A stretch of DNA of 64,000 nucleotides from Brachypodium distachyon. Taxonomy: Eukaryota; Streptophyta; Magnoliopsida; Poales; Poaceae. A program made the translations under genes and the position numbers. The DNA lies in the NCBI RefSeq assembly GCF_000005505.3, contig NC_016135.3, positions 11,750,613 to 11,814,612 of the forward strand. Direction: 5' to 3'. Below, piece after piece: positions 45,696 to 58,229 of the stretch (the stretch's first letter is position 1; each line of letters begins with the position of its first letter). Under the pieces are notes generated by a model, which worked only from the letters and a program-made list of their open reading frames with translations, ran no database searches and had not been told where the DNA came from.

Positions 45696-48600
45696 TTAGG
45701 CGTAGAAACGCCGGAGCTTGTCGCCGTTCCAGGCATGGACAAGATTTTGCCCTTTCATATTCTCGAGGTGGTATGCACCATTTCCCAATATTGCGGCGAT
45801 GCGGTAGGGTCCTTCCCATTTAGGATTGAGTTTGCGCTGGAGCTTTGGGTCGACATTCTTTTTCAGCACGAGATCTCCTTGGGAGAAGGCTCGTTCCTGC
45901 ACTCTTGTGTTGTAGAAGCGTGCGGCGCTTTGCTCGTAGACGACGTGCCTCATGAGGGCTTTGTCATGAGCTTCTTCCACAAGATCGACGGCCATCTTGT
46001 GATGCTCTTCACTTTCGATGAAGGCAATTGGGGTGGCTTCTTGGAGCCTTTCGACCCGAGGTGAGCGGAACTCGATCTCGGTGGGAAGAACTGCTTCGGC
46101 TCCATACACCAAAGAGAATGGTGTTCGGCCCGTGGAACGGCTTACGGAGGTGCGTATACCCAAACCACGCTAGCGAGTTCATCTCCCCATTCTCCCCTTG
46201 CTTTGCTAACCGTGTGCTCTATCCTTCGGCGGAGTCCTTGGAGGATTAGTCCATTTGCCCTTTCGCATCGCCGTTGCTCTTGGAGTAAGCTACGGATGCG
46301 AAGTGTAGCTTGATCTCAAGGCATTCACAGAACTTGATGAATTCCGCACAGTCGAACTGTTTGCCGTTGTCCACGGTTAGCTCTCGCGGGACGCCATATC
46401 GGCATATGATGTTTTCCCAGAAATTTTTTGAACGGCCTGTGACGTGATCTTGCCAAGCGGCACTGCTTCTATCCATTTGGAGAAGTAATCAATCGTCACC
46501 ACGAGGTACTTGCAGCCCCCGTTGCATGCGGGGAAAGGCCCAAGAGGGTCCATTCCTCAACGTGCAAATGGCCATGTTATCGGGATATTCTTCAGGGAAG
46601 TCACGGGCACATAGATTGACTTAGCCATTTTCTAGCAAGCTTCGCATTTCCGCAATATGGTGATTGCGTCTTGCACCATGCTGGGCCAATAGAATCCCTG
46701 ACGTAAGGCTTTTGCCGCGGTGGCTCTTAGTGCAAGATGGTGGCCGCATATTACTGAATGGATTTCTAGGAGGAGCTCAGCTCCTCGGTCAGGAGTTATG
46801 CACTTAAGCAATGCGGCCGCTCCTTTCTTGTATAGGATGACGTCGAGGAGGACGTACATCTTGGCTTTTGCTAGTAGAGTTTTGGCGCTTGGGCCTTCCG
46901 CTTCTTCGTCCACCTCGCCTTTCAAGGCGCGGATAATCAATGTCATCCAAGAGGGTGGAGTGTCGATGACCATGCTGGTCTTTGAAGCCTCGTCAAGGGC
47001 GTCGGCTTCTTCCTTTATGGATGGGGCGCGAATTATTTCGAAGAATGCACCGGGCGGCAGCGATTCTTTAGAACAGGCCGTTCGAGCTAACCTGTCGGCC
47101 AGGTGATTTTCTCCTCGTAGAATGCGTCGCGCTTCCATGCCCAGGAAATAGCGTTTCATCTTGCGAACTTCTTCGATGTATTTCTTCATCCTTTCATCAA
47201 GGCATTGATATGACTTGTCCATCTGGTTTATCACTAGTTGGGAGTCTCCATGGATGAGAAGTCGTCGGACTCCTATGGCCTTGGCTAATCGAAGTCCGAG
47301 AAATAGCGCCTCATATTCTGCCATATTGTTCGTGGCATTGAAGTGAAGATGGGCGGCGTACTCCAAGATCTTGCCTTCGGGGCTGATGAGTATGACTCCA
47401 GCCCCCGCACCGTCGAGGCGATTAGAGCCGTCGAACCTCATTATCCAATGTGGTTCGGGGGGCTCGGTCTTGGATGTGATTTCTTCGGGTGGGGCTAGTA
47501 GAGCGTGCCACTCGGCCACGAAGTCGGCCAGGACTTGGGATTTTATGGTTGTTCTCGCTGTGAGTTCCAACGAGAAAGGAGCCAATTCCGTTGCCCATTT
47601 GGCGATTCTTTCGGTGGCCTCCTTATTGCCGAAGACTTCTTTGAGTGGAAAGGTAGTTGGCACCAAGATGGTGTAGCACATGAAGTAATGACGGAGCTTT
47701 CGAGAGGCCATGAGGAGGGCGTACGCGATCTTCTCGATCTGGGTGTATCGACCCTTTGCTCCTCCCAAAGCTTCGCTCACGTAGTATACCGGGCGTTGTG
47801 ACCCATCTTATTCCTTCACGAGTGCTGCACTTACGGCGACCGGGGTCGCGGCAAGGTACAGGAGCAAAGGCTCTCCCTGTTTTGGGCTCGTGAGAAGTGG
47901 AGGGGTTGACAAATAGTTCTTGAGCTCTTCGAAGGCCCTTTGAGCTTCGTCGGTCCTCTCAAAGTTTTCAAGGCTCCTCAAGGCTTTGAAGAAAGGAAGA
48001 CCCTTTTTGGCTGACCGGGCGACGAATCGCCCTAGGGCCGCCATTCTTCCCGCTAGGCGTTGCACATCTTTGACGGAGCGAGGAGGTTCCATCTCCAGAA
48101 TGGCCCGAATTTTTTCCGGGTTGGCCTCGATCCCCCGTTGGGAGACGAGGAAGCCTAAGAGTTTCCCTCCTCGAACTCCAAATGCGCACTTTTCCGGATT
48201 GAGCTTCACGACGTACTTGCGGAGATTGTCGAAGGTTTCCTGCAGGTCCTTGGGATGGGTCTTCGCAATTTGACTTTTGATGACGAAGTCATCAACGTAT
48301 ATTTCAGCACTCCTCCCCAATTGTTCTTTGAGGATGAGGTTGATGAGGCGTTGGAAAATTGCGCCGGCGTTCCTCAAACCAAAAGGAATCCTGCGATAGC
48401 AGAAGGTGCCGATGGGAGTGATGAAGTTGGTTTTTTCCTCGTCTTCCTTGGCCATGTGGACTTGGTGATATCCTGAATAGGCATCCAAGAAACTCAACCT
48501 TTCGCATCCCGCCGTGGAGTCGACTAGTTGGTCGATCCAAAAGAGTGGGTAGTCGTCCTTGGGGCACGCCTTGTTCAGGTCGGTAAAGTCGACACACATT

Positions 48601-49632
48601 CGCCACTTACCGTTGGCTTTTTTCACCAAGACTGGATTGGCTAACCATTCGGGGTGCCAAACTTCTCGGATTAGCCCGGCGTCAGAAAGTTTGGCGATTT
48701 CTTGCTTGATGACCTCGCATCGCTCGGTGGAGAGTTTCCAAAGCTTTTGCTTTACGGGAGCTTTGTCGGGCCTTGCGGCGAGGCGGTGTTCCATGACGTC
48801 GCGCGGAACTCCTTCCATGTCGGAAGGTGACCAAGCGAAGAGTTTGGAATTCTTCCGAAGTAGGTCGACGAGTTCTTCCTCGAGTTTACTCGGGAGGTCG
48901 GCTCCGATCTTCACTGTGCGCGTGGCGTCTTCTTGGGAGATGCGTACCTCCTTGAGTTCTCCTTCGGGGAGGGGCTTAGGGATGTAGCGCTCCGGGTGAT
49001 CGGTTTCGGATGCTCCTGCATCCGAAAGCATGTTGATACTCTTGGATGATTCTTCCTTTTTGGCGCACTTGGTCTCATGGCGGTGAAGGGTCTTCCGATC
49101 GGAAGATTGCTCGCCGCGAACCGTTATCATGCCTTTTGGGCCCGGGATCTTAATACACAAGAAGTTGTGGTGGACGGCGGCGCAGAGACGGTTTAGCATC
49201 ATCCTCCCGAGGATGGCGTTAAAGGAGGCCTCCATGTCCACCATGTCGAAGCGCACGAGCTCGGTTCAATGATTTGTGGCGTCCCCGAAAGTCGTGAGGA
49301 GCTCAATTCGTCCGAGCGGCTAAATGGACTTCCCCGTTACGAAGCCGGTGAGAGGATAAAGGGATGGCTGCAACGCATCGTTCTTGTATCCCCCTTCTGG
49401 TTCCATCAGCTTCTTCAAAGTGCTCAGATATAGGATGTCGCCGGAGCTTCCGTCATCCACAAGAATATTTTTGAGCTCACAATTGGCGACGATCGCCGTC
49501 ACAAAGAGGGCGTCGTCGTGTGGGAAGCGTATCCCCTTGGCATCTTCCTCGGTGAAGGAAATTGGAACGCTTGCCCACTTTGGTGGTGGTGTCGGGGTGA
49601 AGATTCCCACGACATTGATTTCGCGAGTATAA
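45696..49632 (-). pseudogene. Tat gypsy pol: protease, reverse transcriptase, RNase H (two), integrase
   Basis: Protease with DDGSSGDIL at 49320-49610. RT at 49256-47808 with MCVDFTDLNKACPKDDYP and catalytic YVDD near 48288-48299. First RNase H continues across an in-frame TAA at 47808. Second RNase H (RFDGSNRLDGAGAGVILISP..NNMAEYEALFLGL) lies within 47780-46632, followed by the integrase zinc-binding region (HSVICGHH ... CEAC). Integrase core at 46530-46246 (TVDNGKQFD) has the expected NGQAE reading NGDAK, so the third catalytic acid is lost. Integrase C-terminal region at 46163-45696 (GRTPFSLVYGAEAVLPTEI, NPKWEGPYRI). In-frame stops also occur near 49320, 49266 and 46624. The copy is not functional. 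Confidence 0.9.
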
Positions 49633-51238
49633 TCCTTGCGTTGCCGCTTTGTAACAGACTGATTTTTCTGGAGCTTTTAAAAAACTTTTTCCTAAAATTA
49701 AGTACAAAGCTTAATTGGAAATTTCACGATTCTTTGAATTTAAATTGAATTAACACCAATAAGAATTTAATTCGATTGGTACTTACTCTCTTTGTTCGTT
49801 AGTATTTTATTCAGATTCTTCATATTCAAATTTGTGCATTTGAATTCCCTGGAACTTTCAGAGTTGATTCGATGTTTGATCGGAGTTTATTCATTTGGAA
49901 AAAGGAAAGGTCCCTTTTTCCTTTTTAGACTTTGAGCTGAAATTCCCTTTCTAGCCCATCTCCCTCCTGTCTCCTTTCCCTGGCCCTTATCTCTCTCCCT
50001 GGCCCAACTTCAGGCCGAGCAGCTAGCCCAACTGCCCAACCGAGCCGCACGCACGCCTCTCCTCCTGCTCGTTTCTTCTTCCACGAGTACAGCTCTGCAG
50101 TTCCAAGGCACCGTCGCCCTAGAATTCCCCTCCGATTCCCTCGCTCCCGACTGTTCCTCTCCAAACCGAAACAGCCAAATTAATCCACATCAACCGAAGA
50201 CCCGATTCAGGCAACCAATCGTCAGTTTCGTATTTCTATTCTCCTATTCAAACGGACGCCCCGAATGCCGTTCTTTGGCATATGTTTCCCGATCTCCTTC
50301 CTCAGCCCAGAAAACACAAATCCAACTGCGTCACTTCGAGCCTCTTCCTATTATCATTCGTTCCGTTATTCAAAGTTTCACCAAACAACAATTGTATAGC
50401 CCGTGGAATCATCGTCTATCCTGCCGGCCGCCGCCACCATTCTTGAAGGAGAGCTCGCGAGGTATCTCCATTCTGCAAATCCTCTTATCTGGGAACTCAC
50501 ATAATCCCCTTCTATCTTCTTGGCAAGGTTTCCAATGCATCCGATGTTGTTGGCCTCGTCATCCCGAAGCCATGTCGCCGCAGCACCGCCCTCGGCCGGT
50601 TCTGACGAACTGGATCACCATGAGCCGAACCCTCGCGCCAAGAGCAGCACCTAGATGTAGCGAAGCCTACGCCCTGACCTGTAGTGAGAACCGTCAACCA
50701 GAACTCTCCAATTTCGTTCATCCTCATCAAGTTCAGCCGCTGCCTTCGCCGAACGATTCCGTCATCTTCGGTGAGTTTCCGTCAAATTCCTTGCATCCCT
50801 AGACTTATCTGTACCTAACCTACGTCCTAGACATGGTCTACTGTTCAATCGTTTAAGTTGGCCATGCGTTCACCAAACCATGTCACCTATCGCCGACAAT
50901 GTCATGCCATCTCCCATCTAGACTTTGTTCCGGTGAAACCTTTTCGTGTCACCTTGTGCCACTAGTCAATTTGAGTCCATATCAGAAGGCGGATATCCCA
51001 TCTGACCACTGTAGCTCTGACATCATCGATGCCATCTTGTTTATGACCAATATTGCCATGCTCTTCCATGTTCAGTCCATAATCTGAGCTGAACCCCAAC
51101 TTAAGAAAGTTTCCCTTTGAACTTAGTGACCCGCTGGTGGAATTGGATTCGCAATCCGATGGGTAGAATTTAAACTATATATAAACCGATGTTATTCGGG
51201 TCAAATTCGTATATAATTTGAATTGTCTTTAATATTTT

Positions 51239-52244
51239 TGTCGTCGCTCGGTGCTCCGACACCGGAGGCGTGCCGCCACGTCCCCCTTTTAGGTTCGATA
51301 GGGGTGTCTGGGGCGGAGACCCGGTGATCGCCGGCACGGCCGATGAGGCCACACGGGGCCGGTGAAACAAAGCGCTAAGGGTGCGCGCTAGACCAAGAAC
51401 AGGTGCACGCACGTTTTTTACCCAGGTTCGGGCCACCCGGAGGTGTAAAACCCTACGTCCTGCTTGTTTGAGCTGATATTGATTACGGATCAATTGTTTA
51501 CAGGTTGCCCGGCGAGTTCCCGGGCTTCCTCTCAATGTCTAAATACTCCCTACTGCTCTCTGTTGGCTGCCTACTAGAGCCACTAACCGTCCGTCGAGCT
51601 AGCTTCGCCCGAACCAGCTAACTACCTAACTAACCAACAGAGAACCTAGAGCCCGAACCCGAGCCGAACAGAACCGAACCCCTTGACCGCTGGCATGGGT
51701 CCTCCTTTTATACACAAGGGGATGCCACATGTGCCCTGGTGCATGAGCTACAAGTGTCCAACGGGGAGGCATACAACTCCCCCCGGTGAGCTGGTGGCGT
51801 GCATGGGTGCCACCTCCGCTGCTAGGGGCCTAGGACCCTAGGGTAGGATTAGACAACCACTGTTCCTTGGATCGGATGGGTAACTACCCGTCGGTCGGCT
51901 CGTTTACTGAGCCACGCGCCTTGCTCCTTGCCTCGGTGGGACCGCGCGTCCCGCGCCCGCGTGGCGCTGTCAACTGGGTCCCATGCTCGGGGCGGGGGCA
52001 CGTGTCCGGGAACCCCCAATCCCCGCAAGTCGACCCCGAGAAGCACCCGGGAACCCCCACCCGGGAAGCGGCTTCCTGGGAGGTGCCCAGGCGGGGATAT
52101 TCCCGAAGCCCCGCTAGCCCCTTTCGGGCTAGTAGCTTGCCGGGGAGCTCACAGGCGCTCCCCGGGATGAGACCTTCCTGGGAACCCGGGAAAGGGGCCC
52201 ACGCGTCGCGCAGTGGTGGTACCCCGGGTGCCACTGGTGCGACA
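51239..52244 (-). mobile_element. Solo LTR, 1,006 bp, with perfect ATTTT target duplication
   Basis: Plus-strand ends TGTCGTCGCTCGGTGC and GGTGCGACA; flanks ATTTT at 51234-51238 and ATTTT at 52245-52249. A minus-strand TATAAAAGG (near 51703-51711) fits a minus-oriented LTR starting TGTCGCACCAG. No internal region remains. Confidence 0.9.
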
Positions 52245-52249
52245 ATTTT

Positions 52250-54860
52250 TTTGTGCATGTCCTATTCTTGTAGTTCATATACATGCATAGGAGTTGTATG
52301 CCAAGTTTGTAGAATTCTCTCTCTCATGCCTAGACATTTATTAGATTTGTCAAGTATGCATTATATGTTTTATTAATTTATTTATTCATGGCTATGGTAC
52401 TTGCTTGGGGTTATTGTTATGATACTTGTTTGTGACATACATCGTGTGTGCTGCGTGTATGTAGGATTTGAAGTTTGTTTCATGCTTTATTAAGTTGTGA
52501 CATGATGGTGTGTAAGCAATTTCCCTTGTCAAGGAGTTGGGAGCTATATCACCCTGCACGGTCTATGACTGTGATCGCTTTGGGTTGACGCTCTGCTTGA
52601 CTTGTGGAAATACGAGCTATATCACCCCGCACAGTCCATGACTATGATCGCTTTGGGTTGATGCTCCAAGCTCTCTAGGACCATATCACCCCGCACAGTT
52701 CTCACGCTGTGATCGCTTTGGGTTGAAGTCCTGGCTTATCATCAATCACTTCTTAATACTTGTATGAGTCAAATTCCAGGTCCGACATGTATGCTAGCAT
52801 GTCCTTGCTTGATGTTATTGAGCAATCACATGGTTTGACTCTCTTTGGTTTATGTCATGCTCATATGATTGGTATATAGTTTGTAGAGTACTTTATGCAT
52901 GTGGTAGTATGTTTGCACATGAATCATGTTTTATTCTTATTACCTTGCCCTGGTTTGTACTTGTTTGCTTACGATACTATAGCTCGTTGCTCTTGAGTGT
53001 TCGTTGCTTCATAACTAGCATTTTAGTATTCCGTGAAGGTTTTAGTAGAACATTAGTGTTGTTCTATTGCCATGCTTGGTGGAAGTGCATGTCTTGCTTT
53101 GATCAATAGTTTATTTAGGTTGTTGTAGTACCTTGATTCTTTTTCTATTCCATGCTTGGTGCTTTGTTTACCTTCATGCTTCAATTATTAGAATTAAATT
53201 TGTTCATCATTTAAACATGTCTTGGATCTAGACTTACTTAGTTGTAGCTTGGTACTTGAATATCAATAGCTATTCTATGTGTTTTATAAGTTAGCATGTC
53301 TTATCTTAGCTTAGTTTATAATCGTATGTTGCTAGCTAGCATTCCATTTGTGTTTTGTTTAGGTTTAGTTGTTTAATCAAATAGCTATGCCATGTTGTAT
53401 TGTCCATGATATTCTAGCGGTTGTGCCATGTGATGTTTGGATTATAATGTCTTGTGTGCTATAGTAGATTAGCACTTGTTAGCACTTTTTAATGCATCTG
53501 CAGTACATTATACTTGCCTTGTCATGAATGTGTTTGATTATATTCCCATGCCTCAAGTCTTAATGTGTGTTAGGTGTACCATGTACTAGCTAGTTTCCTA
53601 GTAGATGTAAATCATGCCTTATTGCCTTCCATGTTGTATTCATAACATGACTTGATTGCTATTTATCCACTGCCGTGTATGTATGAACATTTTGATGTCT
53701 GATGTTGCTTAGCTTACTAATTATAGCTGCTTAGCTAATTGCCATGTTGAATCATGTGATGTTGCATGGTTTGATCTGTACTTTACAATCATGAGTGCTA
53801 GTTTGTTAGAAGAACATTTTAGGACCTTGTGTTATATGCTTGCTAGCATGCTTACATGTTTTGCTTAGATACTATGTATCTATCAGTTGTTTGTTACATG
53901 CTTATACTAGGTTGTCTTCACATGCTTATGCTTACTTGTTGAAACATATGTTTTTCTAAATGTTATGCTATGCTTGTATGGTTATTGTCCATATGTCTTT
54001 GTCATTCTAAGCATCTGGTAGTTATATTGTTGTTATTGCATTTCGTTGTACCTCTTGTGTAAGTTGTACATTGTCTCGATGCATATGTGTTCCATAATCT
54101 TGTGGTGCATGATTTGCTTTGTGTAGTAGCATATAGTAACAAGCATCTCATGTGTGTTTATTAAGATCATGCCATCAGTATAAATTTTTGCTTGTTTTAC
54201 TAGTATAGAATCATGAATGACTTGTTTATTAGTCTTTTATCTGATGAGATTATAAATCATGTGCTTTGTCTTAGCTGTATAGAATTGTGCTTGCATGCTT
54301 AGATAGTCTCCTATGGGTTTGTCTTTACCTTATAGTTGTTTATCGATGGTTTATTACTATCCTTGAGAGAATTCATGCTTTGTTTCTCAATAATTGTTGC
54401 CTTGTATAAGTCCATAATTGTTTTTATAGCTTTATCTTGCATAGATATCTATCTTAACATTTGTCAGGCTCTTATCCTTGTTATGATTGTTAGATTCATT
54501 ATGCTTTTTGTTTGTATCACTAGTATGATAGGAGTTGTTTGATGCTTGCAAACTAGCATGATAAGGTGTATTGTTTTGTGACTGTTTAGATTTATGCTTG
54601 AGCTATATGATTAGTAGCACTGTGACTATTTGGTGTAGTATAATATTTTATAAAGGGTATGACCAATCAAGCTATATTCCTCATTCTGGGAATGTAGTTT
54701 ACTTTGTTAGAATCAATCTCATTGTTCCATCTTATCAAAGTTGTTCCTATCATTTCCAAGTTTCCAAACCTATTTTGAGCCGCCTTGTCTATTCACTCTC
54801 CTATTTGCATTTCATTTGGTTTTATTGTTTTTTTATTTATTTTGTTTGTTCTGGTTACCG
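52250..54860. other. T-rich, gene-free interior of the nested element
   Basis: Plus strand rich in T and in TTGT/ATGC/CTTG words, with no long motif-bearing frame. Short near-repeats occur at 52520-52740 (ATATCACCCCGCACAGTCCATGA-like units, three copies, each followed by GATCGCTTTGGGTTGA). Confidence 0.6.
52545..52730 (+). repeat. Threefold tandem-like repeat (about 65-80-bp units)
   Basis: ATATCACCCTGCACGGTC..GTGATCGCTTTGGGTTGA, then ATATCACCCCGCACAGTC..ATGATCGCTTTGGGTTGA, then ATATCACCCCGCACAGTT..GTGATCGCTTTGGGTTGA. Confidence 0.85.
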
Positions 54861-56292
54861 CTACGACGAGTAGAGAGTGACGAGGGGAACTAGGACAAGA
54901 ATCTGAAGCTGAAGAAGAAGAATTCATCAACGGAGGCCCTCTCTTTGATCATATTTATCCTATGTTTTCAAATGGGCATTAGTTAGTTATTTTATTGTTT
55001 TATAAACATGCATGCTATTTTATTCCTGTAGCTAGTGTGTCGATTGACACTTTGCCATGATCTGCTTGTCGCCATTCCTTTGATACCTGGAATAGTTTTA
55101 TATAGTAATTGTAGAGTAGAAATGCTTAGCCATGCTCATATTATTCACTAGGAAGTCTCTTCAAGGATTCTAAGTGATCTTCGGATCGATGATACCATTA
55201 CTGAAAGTTGTTGAGCTTGCCGAGCTAGGCGTAGTCCCTCTTCTTGGAATCCCTTTCTACTCTCTCTACCTACTCTGGGTGAAACTTACCATACAACTGT
55301 TGCGGGCGGCAGCTGGATCAGTGGTTGAAGGAGCAATTGCTAGCCTGTGTGGGAGCAATTAGCCGCCTGTAGCGGATGAGGCCTAATAAGTCTTGAATCC
55401 GAAGATTGTGACAACAGTGCGACCACATGCTATATGGGCTCTGGCTTGGTCAAGTAAGCTAGTCAGCCTTAGGTGCCGATGATGCCGTACCGCAAATGGG
55501 GTGTCACCTGTGATGGGAGAACCCTCGGCACAGATGGGGGGGACCGGAGATGGGGACGTACTCTCATTCCGTGCGCTAGACCCGGTGGGCTCGTCACATC
55601 TTTGGGGGAGGTAGCTAAAATACCTCGTCATGGTCTCGCTGTCGATACACTGAGGGCTGTGTTCACCATTAGCGCAACTGGTTAGGCACAAGGCGAGATC
55701 ATGTCGTGTGGGTACAACGTACAACCTCTGCAGAGTGTAAAACTATTCGAATAGCTGTGTCCACAGTCATGAACGGCACATGATTCTTTCTTGACATACG
55801 GGATCTGTCTTCTTTCCCTTCCTTCCTCCCTCTCGGACTTCTTGCTGGAACTGAGGATTTGGGTGAGTGGTCGAGGACCCCCACGTTGTTGGATAATGCT
55901 TTGAAGATAGACTTGTTTTTATCAAAACCTGCCTATCAAAAGTATGGCAGTATTTCCAATAAAATCGCTTTTATGCAAAAGAGCCATATAGCCTTCCTTT
56001 GAAGCCAACATATAGTTATCAGAGTTCCCAGAGGGGGCACGCTGAGTACGTAATGTACTCATCGCATTGCTTTGTTGTTAATGTACAAAGTTCTTGAAGA
56101 TAAAGATGTCGACTATGACCACTAGGAGGATCTAAGGAGTGATGTCACGTGGACTACATCAACTGCCTGTGGCTGAGATGGAGTCGCTACCCATTTTACT
56201 TTCCACTATTTTCTGGTTGTATTAATGCCATGAGACATTGCACTTTGTAAGTCGTTGGCATATTATTAATAAGATTTGCTTTATCTTCGTTT

Positions 56293-58186
56293 GGTTGTGC
56301 AATGGTATACATTTCGCCTGTGTTCATCAGCTTGATCCTGGACTGATGAAGGTAAACACAGGGGGGTCTGGAAGTTAATTCCGGGTTCCCACACGCTTCG
56401 ATCCCCGGCCTGTGGCGGAGCCCCGAGGATCACTCCGACGTGATGCGCGGGTTCCTCAAACGAGAGGTTATCCTCCTTAGGTGCCGGGTTAGCAACGAGG
56501 ACGTTGACGGGGTGCGGAGCCTCGGCTGTTTTCTCATCCTTGCGCCGGGCCTGCATTCGTGCCTGGAACTCTTCGCGAGCCGCGATGAGAGTGTTGCACT
56601 CTTCGGTGCTATGGCTTGCTGAGTTGTGGATGAGGCATCTTCCAGTTCCTCCCTCGGCGGGACGAGGTAGCTTCTTGGGTTGCCAAGTCTTTTGGGATGA
56701 TGCTTGTCTTTCGACGGCGAAGATTTTCCGGGCTTGGTCGCCGGGGGCCTTTTTCCCCCCACCTCCTCTTCTTCTTGGAAGATGAAGTAGGCGTAGGGGG
56801 TTTATCGGACGAGGGAGTTCCTTCAGGAGCAGCGCGTGGCGCGTCCTTGGCAATGTCCCCGTCTTCGCCCCGAGCGTATTCTTGCAAGATCCAATAGAGC
56901 TCCTCGGTCGTCCTTGGAGGATTGCGACTTAGGTCCCGATTCACTTCTCCTTGGAGAAGGCTTTGCATGCATGCACGATCACGGTGGTCGACGGCGGGTT
57001 GGTGATTTGGCTTCGAACCTTCGCGAAGCAATGGAAGAAGCTTCGGAGGGATTCTCCCGGCTTTTGTTTCACGGCGTATAGCTCATGAGCCTGCACGGGT
57101 TCTTTAAAGTTTCCTTGAAAGTTGGCGATGAAGATCTCTTGGAGGCGTTCCCATGAGTGCACAGAATTCTTCCGCAGGTTATAAAACCAAGTTTGCGCCA
57201 TTCCGGTGAGCGCGAGCGGAAAGAGGTTGCACATCTCGACGGGACCTCCCCCGACGGCCCGTATGGCGGTGGAGTAGACATCCAAGAATTGAAGAGGATT
57301 CGATTCCCCGTCATATGGCCGTATTGTAGGCGGCTTGAACCTTGGCGGAAAAGGCGCGTCTTGGATCTCCCGTGTGAGCAGGTTGCAAGTCGGCCGATTC
57401 TTTTGGTTCCTTCGGTGGCGAGGTCCTCCCTCGTCGCTTTCGTCGCTAGAGGGGTCGCTTGGAGAATGATCTCGGCGTTTTCTTAGAGGGTCGGAGCGTC
57501 GACGGGAATTTCTTTCGCCGCCAGCATGGGCTCCGGATTCCGCCACTTGCTCGTTCCCATGCACGCTAGGGTCTCGTTCCCCGCGAGGCGCGGCTTGAGG
57601 TGGTACCTGGTTGCCACCTTGCTCGACCCCGACGGGGGGAGCAAGGGGCGCTTGCGGGGCTCTCGCAAAGCGAGCTTGATGTTGAGCGTGTGCGACTTGG
57701 AGAGTGCCCTGCGGCGGAAGCCCCCAATAAGGATGATACCAAGGAGCTCCATGGGCGATCGCGGCGAGCGCCAGTGGAGGTAATACCGGGTTGGAGGGGT
57801 CGTAGGCTAGGACTCCTTGGTTCCGAGGGCAAGGTCACTACCGGTTGTAAGGAAGGTGGCGCGAATCCCATCGAGCGAGGCATGCCGAGTTCCGTATCCC
57901 CTGTGGGGGCGGCAACCGTAGGCAGCTCGCCGATCCTTGCCACCATGTTGGTGACTGTCGAGGGACCGCCTACGACGGTTTCGAGCACCTCGGTTCCTTC
58001 CGGGACGGCCGGTAGCGAAGGGGCGGCCGCGACTTCCGTCGTAGCGACCATGCTTGCGGCGACGTCCGAGTTGGTGAGGAATCTTTTTTCCTCGGGAGCC
58101 CCCGACGCACTTGCCTTCTTCGTTTGCAACCGTGTAGACTTCGCGGCAAGTTGGGGACCCGATAAAGTAGGCTTCGTTGGGGCCAT
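56293..58186 (-). pseudogene. Tat gypsy gag, frameshifted
   Basis: Starts MAPTKPTLSGPQLAAKSTRL at 58186, just inside the primer-binding site. After a frameshift near 57830 the core Gag block appears in 57564-56941 (PTIRPYDGESNPLQFLDVYS, ALTGMAQTWFYNL, VHSWERLQEIFIANFQGNF). A further shift near 57000 leads to the region with a zinc-knuckle-like CLIHNSASHSTEEC near 56640. It ends at the nested insertion. Confidence 0.85.
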
Positions 58187-58210
58187 TAAATCTTCAATTG
58201 CGGCGAGGGT

Positions 58211-58228
58211 TCCCCACGGTCGGCGCCA
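58211..58228 (-). promoter_or_regulatory. Primer-binding site of the Tat gypsy element
   Basis: TGGCGCCGACCGTGGGGA on the minus strand, one base inside the 5' LTR; similar to sites of other grass gypsy elements. Confidence 0.75.
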
Positions 58229-58229
58229 C

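Larger units (their letters stand above)
49650..56287. mobile_element. Nested non-autonomous element inside the gypsy gag-pol
   Basis: Gypsy coding is interrupted between a TKR segment of gag (right, 56293) and the TKRQRKDYTRE segment of pol (left, 49649). Flanks are CGCTT (49645-49649) and CGTTT (56288-56292), a 5-bp duplication with one mismatch. The left end starts TGTAACAGACTG like an LTR; the right end (TTGCTTTATCTT) lacks a CA. The interior holds CT-rich leader-like DNA (49900-50800), a solo LTR (51239-52244), a long T-rich stretch (52250-54850), and a region around 54860-56280 that resembles the untranslated tail of grass gypsy elements. No retroviral-type enzyme motif is seen. No second LTR copy is found. 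Confidence 0.6.

Noticed and set aside
47371..48987. Plus-strand frames opposite the gypsy pol region
   Set aside because: Antisense shadows of the reverse transcriptase and RNase H coding sequence.
52545..52730. CRISPR-like repeat array
   Set aside because: Only three imperfect copies in eukaryotic transposon DNA, without regular spacers.
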